A stretch of 64,000 nt of DNA, taken from UBA6163 sp031411655. GTDB lineage: Bacteria > Planctomycetota > Planctomycetia > Pirellulales > Pirellulaceae. The position numbers and the translations under genes are program-made. The notes below the pieces were generated by a model. That model did no database searches. It saw only the letters and a list, made by a program, of their open reading frames with translations, and was not told where the DNA came from. Positions 7,442 through 16,034 of this stretch are shown here, piece after piece (position 1 is the stretch's first letter; each line of letters starts with the position of its first letter). The DNA lies in contig JANOBM010000040.1 of the NCBI GenBank assembly GCA_031411655.1, positions 1 through 64,000 on the forward strand, written 5' to 3'.

Positions 7442-8572
7442 TTACAGCAGGTTGACGACTCGATCAGTTAAGCCCCCGCCTTCTTGAGCTCGTGGCCCAA
7501 GGACGATGTTCAGCTTTCCGTTAGCTACAATCTTCTCGAGCACTTCGAGCTCAAGCAGCCGCATCAGCGTTGGATTGTCCGCAAGCAGCTTTGCCGTGTT
7601 GGCCTGGCTGCGCATCGCGGCCGTCTCTTCCCGTCGTGAGATCAAGTTCGCTTCGGCTGCCTTCTTGGCTTCCATCACCTTGTTCATCAGATCCTTCATG
7701 TCGCCAGGAAGGATCACGTCGCGAATACCGATCGAAACGATTTCCAGGCCAAGCTCGCCGGCGCGATCACGGACACTTGATTCGAGTTCTTCGATCAAGT
7801 TGTCCTTGTCGCCGGCCGTTTTCCCTGACAGGAATACGTCCAACTCACGGTTACCTACCGCCGCTCGCAGCGCAAGCTGCGTCTCACGGTAGATCGACTG
7901 CCGTACGTCGTCCGATGCGCTAACCGCTCGTCGTGCGTCCTTCACGATGTACGTCACCATCGCGTTGATGCGCAGCGTCACCTTGTCGGCCGTCAGCATT
8001 TCCTGGCCTGACACGTCAACTTGCGTTTCCCGCGTGTCGACTTCGACGACGCGTGCGTCGCCGGCATCCTTCCAAAATGCGTACAACCCCGGATGTAGCT
8101 GCTCGACGTAACGACCATCCAGAAACCAAATGCCCACATGGTCACGCTCGACCTTGCAGGCAGTCAGGTATCGCGTAGCTTCGATACCACGAACGATCGA
8201 TGCGAGTTGGTTGTGCACCAAACGCGCGTTGTCAATCGTCACGGTTTCGACGCGGACGTTACGGACGTCGTTCCAGTACGCGTACAGACCCGGGCCAAGC
8301 ACCCGGTTGAAACGACTGTCGACCCAGACGAGCACTCGTTCGTGATCCTTCAAGTCGATGACTTCCGCCTTCCCCGCCAGTGCACCTGACTTGACGATCA
8401 CATCGAGTTGCTCTTCGAACAACCATGGGTCTCGCTTGCTAACGATTCGGACCGTGGTCTTACCGAACCCAGTGAAAATGAATCGATTGCCCGGTGCGAG
8501 CATGCAAACGAATTCGCCATTACGGAACTTCAATCCGACTTCGTAGCTGCGGATGTGAATCTTTTTGAACAT
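7442..8572 (-). CDS. Slipin/stomatin-type SPFH domain protein
   Basis: I place the start at the ATG at 8572 (MFKKIHIRSYEVGLKFRNGE), preceded by TAGGAG at about 11 bases, rather than at 8674; this gives 376 residues. The second half matches an SPFH/Band 7 domain (VDTRETQVDVSGQEMLTADK, then an Ala/Glu-rich coiled helix AKKAAEANLISRREE). The N-terminal part contains three related modules, each ending in a (L)xPGLYAYWND-like turn (PGNRFIFTG, PGLYAYWND, PGLYAFWKD), which precede the SPFH core. There is no clear membrane helix, unlike classic stomatins. Family members scaffold membrane microdomains; the role here is not known. It stands alone on its strand. Confidence 0.88.
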   Translation of the reverse strand: MFKKIHIRSYEVGLKFRNGEFVCMLAPGNRFIFTGFGKTTVRIVSKRDPWLFEEQLDVIVKSGALAGKAEVIDLKDHERVLVWVDSRFNRVLGPGLYAYWNDVRNVRVETVTIDNARLVHNQLASIVRGIEATRYLTACKVERDHVGIWFLDGRYVEQLHPGLYAFWKDAGDARVVEVDTRETQVDVSGQEMLTADKVTLRINAMVTYIVKDARRAVSASDDVRQSIYRETQLALRAAVGNRELDVFLSGKTAGDKDNLIEELESSVRDRAGELGLEIVSIGIRDVILPGDMKDLMNKVMEAKKAAEANLISRREETAAMRSQANTAKLLADNPTLMRLLELEVLEKIVANGKLNIVLGPRAQEGGGLTDRVVNLL

Positions 8573-9038
8573 GTGAAGTCGTACTCCTACTGAAAAACAG
8601 CGAGCGCCAATGCCGGCTCGCCAGCGGCTGATTTGTTTCATTGCGTTGTTGAATAAAAGGAGGCTTTTGGGCAAACGATCGTTCGCTGAATCTCATGAAG
8701 ATTCGCGGAAGTCTGCTCGGAATCATCAAGCGTGACCGGAGTCTGCTGGATCGGAACGTTATAAACGTTTGATGTGAGTGGTCCGAGGCCCATCACAATC
8801 AAACGCATCAGTGAACGTTCGTTTTCAGTTTGTTTCGATGCTGCTGAATGATTCGTCTGCAAGCCTTGCAAGGCGAAGTCACCATGTTGCCGCCCAGACG
8901 CTTGCGACCGGAGCCACAGGACCTTGGCGGCTGATTCGACGAGGCAACCGAATGCCCGCCAGCTACTTGGTGGACGCTCGTGCTTTGCAACACGATCGCC
9001 CCTTCTGGAGCCATCGGTTTGTTTCCAAACACGGTGGC
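8573..9038. other. Intergenic region
   Basis: Only short unsupported frames are present. The region should hold the slipin promoter, reading leftward, but I cannot place -35/-10 boxes with confidence. Confidence 0.5.
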
Positions 9039-9041
9039 GTT

Positions 9042-9114
9042 GGTGCGTGACGGGAGTCGAACCCGTGACCGTCAGGTTACTAGCCTGATGCTCTACCCAC
9101 TGAGCTACTCCGGT
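9042..9114 (-). tRNA. tRNA-like element, anticodon AGT (Thr?), acceptor stem does not pair
   Basis: On the minus strand the D arm (GCTC-AGTGGGTA-GAGC), anticodon arm (TCAGG-CTAGTAA-CCTGA) and T arm (ACGGG-TTCGACT-CCCGT) are all perfect, with T8, A9 and a 5-base variable loop. The anticodon reads AGT, which would decode ACU (Thr); A37 and A38 fit a Thr tRNA. However, the 5' seven bases (ACCGGAG) cannot pair with the seven following the T arm (CACGCAC). It is therefore either a tRNA relic with a replaced acceptor stem or a very unusual tRNA. Bacterial Thr tRNAs normally have GGT, TGT or CGT. Confidence 0.6.
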
Positions 9115-9326
9115 CGATGCTTATGCAGAACCCGTTTATGGGACACAGGAAACTGATCGCAAAACTGCGAAGCCACTGCGCCACCGGAACTCACATCGAC
9201 CGATCGCATTTTCATAGAGACAGGGGATGCATACAAGGTTCGCGATTTGTCGCGATGAAGAGGTTTTCAGGCTCGGAAGCAAGATGATTTTAACATTGAT
9301 CGGTAAGTCGTTTCGACGATTGGATC

Positions 9327-9989
9327 TCAAGCCTTGTTTAATGCATCGCGTTGTGCCCGCGCGATTTCAATGGCCTGGTTAGCAAGATCGGCGCTCAACG
9401 GCCAGTAAGGATTGCCTAGGATGAAGCGAGCGAGGGCGTGTGCCTGAGTCATTCCATACAATACAGTCAACATTGCAATCGGAAATGAAAGTAAGAACAA
9501 AGTCCGATTGGCAGGAATGTTGACCGAGTACTGGGCGGCTTCTTCCCTGTCAATGAAATCCTCGATGCCGCTTTGAACAGCATCTCGCGATTTCAAGTCA
9601 ATCGGTGCACGCACCTCATCACCTTCAGCGTTGGAAAGTACCAATTCGGAATTGTCTTCCGAGTCACCGCGTCGATGAAGTCGATTCTCGGCTTCGGACA
9701 GATTTGCGTTGAAACCTTGCTTCTCGCCCTCGAAAGTTTCAACACTGACCTCCGAAACGTTCGTCAAGTGCTGTGTGTAGTAGGGCACGACGAAGAACAT
9801 GCATTGACTTACCGTCGCGGTGGTCGATTGATTACTGCGTTCCAGCTTAATGCGTGAAAGAGGCGCAATGGCTGTCCAGGATGCTGGAAAGACAACGAAT
9901 ATCAAAAACATCATCACCTGAGTTGAAATGCTTCCAGTACGGTGTTGTTGATGAGACGCTAGAGTCCGATCTGTTAAGCGATATTCCAT
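9327..9989 (-). CDS. Hypothetical two-helix membrane protein
   Basis: This 220-residue protein begins MEYRLTDRT at an ATG. It has a hydrophobic helix at about residues 24-42 (VMMFLIFVVFPASWTAIA) and a second at about 160-180 (TLFLLSFPIAMLTVLYG). Between them is a roughly 115-residue charged, Glu/Asp/Asn-rich segment, probably extracytoplasmic. The tail ends in a helical segment, ANQAIEIARAQRDALNKA. I do not recognise the family. Neighbours on either side face the other way or are unrelated. Confidence 0.6.
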   Translation of the reverse strand: MEYRLTDRTLASHQQHRTGSISTQVMMFLIFVVFPASWTAIAPLSRIKLERSNQSTTATVSQCMFFVVPYYTQHLTNVSEVSVETFEGEKQGFNANLSEAENRLHRRGDSEDNSELVLSNAEGDEVRAPIDLKSRDAVQSGIEDFIDREEAAQYSVNIPANRTLFLLSFPIAMLTVLYGMTQAHALARFILGNPYWPLSADLANQAIEIARAQRDALNKA

Positions 9990-10088
9990 AAGAAGCTGCG
10001 TCGGTAAGAGGTTGAAGATCTACATCAGAATAATTTTTTCTTGATGATTGAATTTTCCTGAAATTTTGCGGAAACGTTGGTCGGTGGT

Positions 10089-10108
10089 GGATAATCATGG
10101 ATAATCAT
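10089..10108. repeat. Tandem 10-mer
   Basis: GGATAATCAT occurs twice head to tail, about 65 bases upstream of the C25 peptidase gene. It could be a regulator site; nothing further supports this. Confidence 0.35.
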
Positions 10109-10171
10109 AAAACCCCAGTCACTCCTCTTGATGGTTTGTAGCTATCGGGGCTCAAGCTTCATTCGGGGTTG

Positions 10172-11557
10172 ATGATGAGTGGAAACAAGAGTATGCGGCA
10201 CTTTTGCATTGCTTTAATATTCGCCTTCGCGATGGCGAGCCCTGGAATCGCTCAGCAACTGTTATCGCAACGTTTGCTCATCGTGGCTCCCCGAGCACTT
10301 CAAGTGGCACTGGCGCCATTTGTTGCCCACAAGCAGCAACAAATGCCGACGTCGATCGCGTTGCTCGATGAAATCCTCGAAACGACTTCGGGTGCGGACG
10401 ACGCAGAAAAGCTAAAGCGTTACCTTTATGAACGGTGGAAAACAGAGCCGCTAGGATATTTGCTTTTGGTCGGCGATGCCGACGTGCTTCCGGTGAGATA
10501 CATGGTGCTGGACCGCATTTCTGAACCAGCGTTCAATTACGCTTTCTATCCTTCGGATCTCTACTACGCAGACCTGGTCAAGAAGGATGGAACTTTCGAG
10601 GACTGGAATGGGAGGCGAGACGGTTTTCACTCGCAGTATTTTGGGGAAGTACGAGGCGAAGCGAACAAGACTGATCCGATCAACTTTGATGCTATCGATT
10701 ACCTGCCGGATTTAGCGGTGGGACGCTGGCCGGTTAGCGAAGTTGTCGAATCGAAGAATATGGTTGCGAAGTCGATCGCCTATGAAAATGCAGTGATCGC
10801 TGGAACGAAACCAGGATGGCAAACGGCAGCGTTATTAAGCGTCAGCGGTTGGGTCGATAGTCGGGGCGTGATGGACGGCATTGCACAGCAACTCGGTCCG
10901 AAATGGTCCATCGAAAAACGTTATTTTTCGTCTCCTGGCCAACCGATCGCAAATCCACCCAGCGAGGCTAGCTTACTCCAACTGCTCAATGATGGAATCG
11001 GAATCGCAATGCATGCCGGACATGGGCATGACGACGGGTGGGACCAATGCTTGTCTCTCAACTCCCTTGACTCATTGCATAATGCGGACCGATTGCCGAT
11101 TGTGATTTCAGCGGGATGTTCGACAGCCCGATTCGCAGCACTGCCTCCCTACGAGCCATATCAAGATTCAGCGGGTATTGATCACGCCGGTACGAACAAC
11201 GGAGAACAGTTTAGTGCGCCTCCCGCTCCTCCTGGCTGTTACCAATCCGGTTCGCATAATCCGCCGGGCTTGGGTGAACAATTGCTACGTCGTGGTCCCG
11301 ATGGTGCGATCGCTTACATTGGCTGCAATACCGGCAGCCAACCGTGTGGACTTGCGTTGTTGACGGGCTTTGCCAAAACCTACTCGCAGCTAAAGAGACC
11401 GAGGCTAGGTGATTGTTGGAATGGTGCGGTAACTTACTATTACGATGACCAGCGGTTAGCGGACTTGAAACCTGATGCGGACTGGTACCCCCCGAGTATT
11501 TTTTTCCAAGCGATGAAATTCATGTGTTTCGGCGATCCATCGCTCCTCCTACCTTAG
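10172..11557 (+). CDS. Secreted C25 (gingipain-type) peptidase-like protein
   Basis: The frame begins TTG-ATG-ATG; I choose the ATG at 10172, though the one at 10193 (MRHFCIALIFAFAMASPGIA) is as good. A signal peptide is clear, cleaved after about AMASPGIA. The protein shows the caspase-like fold typical of family C25: LGYLLLVGDADVLPVRY, then DLAVGRWPVSE, with the catalytic His in MHAGHGHDDGW (about residue 280) and Cys in ISAGCSTARF (about 316). The order and spacing match gingipain-type Cys peptidases, so it probably cleaves proteins outside the cytoplasm. It lacks the long C-terminal secretion domains of gingipains. Monocistronic. Confidence 0.83.
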   Translation: MMSGNKSMRHFCIALIFAFAMASPGIAQQLLSQRLLIVAPRALQVALAPFVAHKQQQMPTSIALLDEILETTSGADDAEKLKRYLYERWKTEPLGYLLLVGDADVLPVRYMVLDRISEPAFNYAFYPSDLYYADLVKKDGTFEDWNGRRDGFHSQYFGEVRGEANKTDPINFDAIDYLPDLAVGRWPVSEVVESKNMVAKSIAYENAVIAGTKPGWQTAALLSVSGWVDSRGVMDGIAQQLGPKWSIEKRYFSSPGQPIANPPSEASLLQLLNDGIGIAMHAGHGHDDGWDQCLSLNSLDSLHNADRLPIVISAGCSTARFAALPPYEPYQDSAGIDHAGTNNGEQFSAPPAPPGCYQSGSHNPPGLGEQLLRRGPDGAIAYIGCNTGSQPCGLALLTGFAKTYSQLKRPRLGDCWNGAVTYYYDDQRLADLKPDADWYPPSIFFQAMKFMCFGDPSLLLP

Positions 11558-12077
11558 ACGCAGTTTTGTATCTGAACCGCCAATCGATCTCTAGCCCCGC
11601 GATGGTCCATCAACTGTTGATGATCAAAAGGGTCCTGTCGCTGCGGTGTAACGTTGCCATGCAGTCGACATCGTACCGAAAAGCCAGTTGTATCACGCTG
11701 ACGACGACACAGCTCTTAACGACATCACAGAACGCGCCCTCTGAACTATTTGCATATCGACTCGCTGCACTGTGTGCGACCAAACTGTCGAATTGGATAC
11801 CGCATGGAAGTAAAACGGCTGAGGCGACAAAATTCACTTTTGCAATGGTGCCTACACCAAGACCTTGACGGTCAGTTTTGCGTTCGTTGTCGCGGTTCGA
11901 TCAACTTGAGCAAATTAACGAAACGATTGCACAGCTATACCGTGACGGGTTAACTCTTGCGTTTTCCGCAACATCGACTCTGTCACGGTACACTTCAATT
12001 TCCATTGATTGAAAGATACAAGTGATAAAGCCCAGCATGTAAGAGAGTGCTTCATAGGGATTACGCCGAGTGGTCAT
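11558..12077. other. Intergenic region without recognisable features
   Basis: About 520 bases between convergent genes. Short overlapping frames on both strands have no recognisable product. No repeat or clear terminator was found. Confidence 0.5.
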
Positions 12078-12929
12078 TTACCTTAGGCCTAGCTGCTCAA
12101 TGCGGTGTATTTCTTCTGACGAAAGCTGAAAACTAAAAACCTCTAGGTCTTGTCCCATATGCAGCACATCGGTTGTTCCAGTAAGCGGAATCATGCCCAT
12201 GTCGATTGCGAACCGAAAAATGATTTGCTCCTTCGATCGTCCGTATCGAATTGCAATTTGCTCGAGATCAATATGCGACCGCATACGTTCGTTGGCCGTT
12301 AGCAACGAAAAACCTTGATAGACGATTTGATTCGTCCGACAGTAATCCCGAATGGTCCGATCCCATCCGGTCCGGGCGAAACAGCGATTCTGTACAAATC
12401 GTGGGCGCATCTGCGCGTCCTCGCAAAGCTGGTGCAGTTGGTCCGCATCGACATTGCTAACGCCCAACAACCGCACTCGCCCACTTGCTTGTATGGTTTC
12501 CATCGCGCTCCAGGCTTCCCAATCCGCTGTGCCAAGTCCATTTCTTTGACTCGGTCCGTGCAAAACCAAGGAATCGACGAACTCGGTACCCAAGTGTTCG
12601 AGCGAACTCACAAGCGATTGTTCGACTTGATCAGCAATTGAAGCGTTGGGATCGTAGGGTAGCCGATGGTCCTGGCCGTTTCGAAACGTAAACTTAGTTT
12701 GCAAGAAAAGTTCCTGACGCGTCACGATCCCCCGCTTGATCGCTGAAGCGATGCCTTGGCCTACACCTAGCTCGTGATAATGCTTTCGCTGATTTGCAGT
12801 GTCGATACCGCGAAAACCCGCTTCGATGGCGCTTTCAACAAGTGATCCAGTCGCCTCGTTTTTCCAAGCAGTGCCATACAAGAAACGAGGGACTCTAACC
12901 CCTTCGATCGATATGAACTCGTCACGCAT
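12078..12929 (-). CDS. Aldo/keto reductase
   Basis: A 283-residue NAD(P)H-dependent oxidoreductase with the (beta/alpha)8 fold. The catalytic tetrad is visible: Asp 43 and Tyr 51 in GIDTANQRKHYHELGVG, Lys 79 in FLQTKFT, and His 124 in LVLHGPS. Asp and Tyr are three residues further apart than in the classic DTAxxY motif, as in the KHY-type subgroup that I recall mostly from eukaryote-like members. The C-terminal half ends with a cofactor-site segment around KEQIIFRFAIDMGMIPLTGT. The start has AGGGAG and TAGGA upstream. Substrate unknown; it stands alone. Confidence 0.92.
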   Translation of the reverse strand: MRDEFISIEGVRVPRFLYGTAWKNEATGSLVESAIEAGFRGIDTANQRKHYHELGVGQGIASAIKRGIVTRQELFLQTKFTFRNGQDHRLPYDPNASIADQVEQSLVSSLEHLGTEFVDSLVLHGPSQRNGLGTADWEAWSAMETIQASGRVRLLGVSNVDADQLHQLCEDAQMRPRFVQNRCFARTGWDRTIRDYCRTNQIVYQGFSLLTANERMRSHIDLEQIAIRYGRSKEQIIFRFAIDMGMIPLTGTTDVLHMGQDLEVFSFQLSSEEIHRIEQLGLR

Positions 12930-13069
12930 TCCTACGTCTCCCTAAGCGAATATCCATCCACTCGGCAATCAAATTTCAATAGGCCGTTATTCTTGGCTTC
13001 AAAATGCGTCAAAGCTACTGTTTTCGAGACTTTCCATATGAACACTATAGCTCGGCAATCTATGGGTTC

Positions 13070-15958
13070 TCATTCGTAGGTCATTTGCGCCGTAGCCGTG
13101 CAATTATCCTTTACGATGAACCGGATCCAGTGTGCGTTAAAGCGTTCATCAAATCGGTGGTGATATGGTTCACCCGCTTTCAAAGCGACGACATCGTAAG
13201 CGTGCCAACCGCTTTGATGGTCAAAATCCACTTCGATTACAACATTCGTGTTCTTGTCGCTGGTGATTTCAACCGATTTTCGGTCGTAGCCGGTCATCAA
13301 GAACGCGTCGGATGGGGTTTCGGCAATTACGCGTGTATCAAGCCACGGGCCGCCCCTTCCAACAGGCTTTCCAAACTTCCACAAGTCATCAATGGCACCA
13401 AACCATAACCCTAATTTCTGCGTTGAGTTCGCAAACAGATGACCATCGGCATTCATATCAGCGCGAACGCCGGACAGTACCAGTAAACCGTTCCAGGTGC
13501 AGAAGTCACTGATCTGTTTGTGATGGCTTGCGACAGGACGCATCAGATCGAATGCCGGCGGTCGTCCATTGGCAATTAAGGGGACTTCGTAAAACGTCCC
13601 GTGAATGTTAGCGAGGTTTCGTTCGGACTCCACTTCGCGTATGGCACGCGGCCATCCAGAGGTGAATGGTTTGTTGTAGGCAACATCACCTATTGGCAAC
13701 CGGAATCGCCTCCCCTCGCTTTCAATAATCACCGAGGCAGCGTCGACCGTGAATGCTGGTGTCACTTCCAGTAGAGAAGCTATCTTTGAGTCAAATTCCA
13801 CCGACTCGAAATGAAATCCTGATTTGGTGAAATCGAAGCAGCGGTCACCGCTGGCAAAAACTTTCAGATTGCGATTCAACTTTGATGGGTAAATATGCGC
13901 ATGGATTGCATCGGCGTCGTCGACCTCCGCAAGCGATTCAAACAACGCGGCATTTTTGCCACCATCCGCGAAGTGCTTCGTCGTTTGATGAAGAAACGCC
14001 GTTGCCGTGCAATCTCGATCTGTTCGCAAACGCAACCAAGTTGCATCGAAGTCATGGGGCAATAAAAGACTCACGTACCCATAAGAAGGGACTGTCAGAT
14101 CCTGATGGGCAACCCATTGGCCATTTCCCTTGCGATCGATTTCGATCGTAAATTTGACCGCCTCGATTTCGTCGCCTTCGATATGTTTGGCCGCTGGCTT
14201 GCGAGTGAACGACGCTGGCATGGTCGCGGTGACATGAGTCTCCGGCGAATCGGCTTGAACAAAAGTGGTATGCGGCAAACCGAATGATCCGGGCTGATGC
14301 TCAGTCAAATTGGCGGGAATGTCAATCCTGCCGGCTTCGAAGCGGCGCATGTAGACGTCATCTTTGTGCTCATCCCCCCACCTGATCGCCATGTCGGTCA
14401 AGGTCCATTCCGAATCAAGCTTTGGATTTCCTCGACTGTCTACTGCCAAATAGATCGTGACGGCGTGATCAACCATCAGCGAATAGCCAGGAGCGGGCTT
14501 GGTCCAATCACCACGAGATACGCGGACCATCGGCAATGTGGAAAGCCTTTGAGGAATTTCACGCATCGGTAGTTGATCCAATGTACGAAGATCCAGTGCA
14601 GTCTCCTGACCCGCTTGCTTGCCTACGGCGAGATGCAAAACACGCCGATCAAAACCAGCGACGAGAAACGGATCAGACGGAATGTGTGCCTTCACGTCAT
14701 CCTCAATCCAAGGACCACCATAACCGCTGGCTGGTCCCCATGACTTCAAGTCCTCGTAGGAACCAAACCACAAATTCGTTTGCGGCTGACCTGCGAGTGG
14801 ATTGCCTTGAATACTGGTTTCGTCGGATGCGAGCACGAGCTTGCCGTTCCAATCACAGAAGTCAGGTACGTAGCGCAAATGAGATCCAATCGGCTTCAGA
14901 CCCGCCGTGTTCTCAGAAGAAAACGTCTTCGGGAAATCGAAAAACATACCATGCATATCCATCATCCAGCGTCCTTCCGTGATCTCACGGATACGCGGCC
15001 ACTCCGTGTACCAACCATGGATCGCATCGTTACAGAGCGCCGCTTTGGGCAACAGGAAGGTATGCCACTTCCCATGGTCCAGGAGTTTCAACCGTAAGCT
15101 TCTGCGGTCCCATCCAATGGCCCAAATCGGATCGGTATCGTCACTACCGCCTGCGAGGCCGCGAGGACCTGTGACATCGGTAAACTGGCGACGCTCAACA
15201 ACATTCCATTGTTTTCCGTTGAACTCGGCCAAAACGCCACGTTCTTCCGCGCTCTGCGGCTTCCCACCTACGAGCAAATCATCGTAGTTGCCGGCTGCAA
15301 GCTCACCGTTGTTTGAAACAACCAATCGTCCCTGTGAAACGTACCCACCTTTACCATGCCAACCCGGTACTGGTTTCTTGAATAGTTGATTGACATCCAG
15401 CGTATGAACATTTGCCTCCCAGATACTGCCTTCCATGTCAACGTAATAAACCATATTCGCCGGATCGACTAAATGCCGTGTGATCGCCGTGACACGAATC
15501 GGCATTTTTTCAATCGGAATGACTCGCACTTTGCCATCTGCGGAGATCACGTAATGCGAGATCAGGAGTTGATTGGATTCGTGATGTATCATTCGACCCG
15601 CTGGCGTCCCACCGACGCTTTCAGGATGAATGGTCATCTGCAAATCGCTGTCTACCGAGTACAGCTTGTGCTCACTACCGTGAGGTTGATGGGGTGCGTA
15701 ATTCACCATCCACAATTTGTCGGCCCAGGGAACCACCGCTCCAATACCGCATTCATCGTGCCCTGACTTGAGGTGCGCTCCATTTTGGCTGTAGATGCCG
15801 TACACCGTCAGATGCGGATAGACTCCGCTGATAAAGGTGTGTACGGATTCAGCATCATTTGCAACAGACCATGATGCATGATGCAGAACAAATGAAAGTA
15901 CAAACAGAGTTCCAAAAGCGAACTTTGACCCGTTGTGACCATAGGAGTCGAGACTCAT
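13070..15958 (-). CDS. Secreted protein with two homologous halves, function unknown
   Basis: The start at 15958 gives a signal peptide (KFAFGTLFVLSFVLHHASWS); an in-frame ATG at 16021 adds 21 residues that do not look like a signal. About 960 residues. Two related regions are visible, near bases 15000-14640 and 13660-13250. Each contains PR-x-IRE, an M/IHG-x-F segment, SH-x4-DFC-x-WNG-x-LVL, a WFG...L.....G..GGPW stretch and a SD.FL..G.DR turn. These resemble blades of a beta-propeller or a repeated lectin-like fold. It lies directly downstream of the VIT/vWA gene on the same strand, so it may be co-transcribed with the ECF system. I do not recognise the family. Confidence 0.7.
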   Translation of the reverse strand: MSLDSYGHNGSKFAFGTLFVLSFVLHHASWSVANDAESVHTFISGVYPHLTVYGIYSQNGAHLKSGHDECGIGAVVPWADKLWMVNYAPHQPHGSEHKLYSVDSDLQMTIHPESVGGTPAGRMIHHESNQLLISHYVISADGKVRVIPIEKMPIRVTAITRHLVDPANMVYYVDMEGSIWEANVHTLDVNQLFKKPVPGWHGKGGYVSQGRLVVSNNGELAAGNYDDLLVGGKPQSAEERGVLAEFNGKQWNVVERRQFTDVTGPRGLAGGSDDTDPIWAIGWDRRSLRLKLLDHGKWHTFLLPKAALCNDAIHGWYTEWPRIREITEGRWMMDMHGMFFDFPKTFSSENTAGLKPIGSHLRYVPDFCDWNGKLVLASDETSIQGNPLAGQPQTNLWFGSYEDLKSWGPASGYGGPWIEDDVKAHIPSDPFLVAGFDRRVLHLAVGKQAGQETALDLRTLDQLPMREIPQRLSTLPMVRVSRGDWTKPAPGYSLMVDHAVTIYLAVDSRGNPKLDSEWTLTDMAIRWGDEHKDDVYMRRFEAGRIDIPANLTEHQPGSFGLPHTTFVQADSPETHVTATMPASFTRKPAAKHIEGDEIEAVKFTIEIDRKGNGQWVAHQDLTVPSYGYVSLLLPHDFDATWLRLRTDRDCTATAFLHQTTKHFADGGKNAALFESLAEVDDADAIHAHIYPSKLNRNLKVFASGDRCFDFTKSGFHFESVEFDSKIASLLEVTPAFTVDAASVIIESEGRRFRLPIGDVAYNKPFTSGWPRAIREVESERNLANIHGTFYEVPLIANGRPPAFDLMRPVASHHKQISDFCTWNGLLVLSGVRADMNADGHLFANSTQKLGLWFGAIDDLWKFGKPVGRGGPWLDTRVIAETPSDAFLMTGYDRKSVEITSDKNTNVVIEVDFDHQSGWHAYDVVALKAGEPYHHRFDERFNAHWIRFIVKDNCTATAQMTYE

Positions 15959-16034
15959 GAATTCCACCCAGTGCAAGAACACGCGCCAAGAAGCGATCAA
16001 CGATGATCCCCGCGCGTCCATGGTACACCATCGA

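Noticed and set aside
7185..7487. 100-residue plus-strand frame
   Set aside because: Made of repeat sequence and antisense slipin 3' end.
8638..8871. 77-residue minus-strand frame upstream of slipin
   Set aside because: No recognisable motif, no good ribosome site, and it lies in the probable promoter region.
11524..11953. Overlapping short frames after the C25 peptidase gene
   Set aside because: Several frames of similar length on both strands, none with a recognisable product or start.
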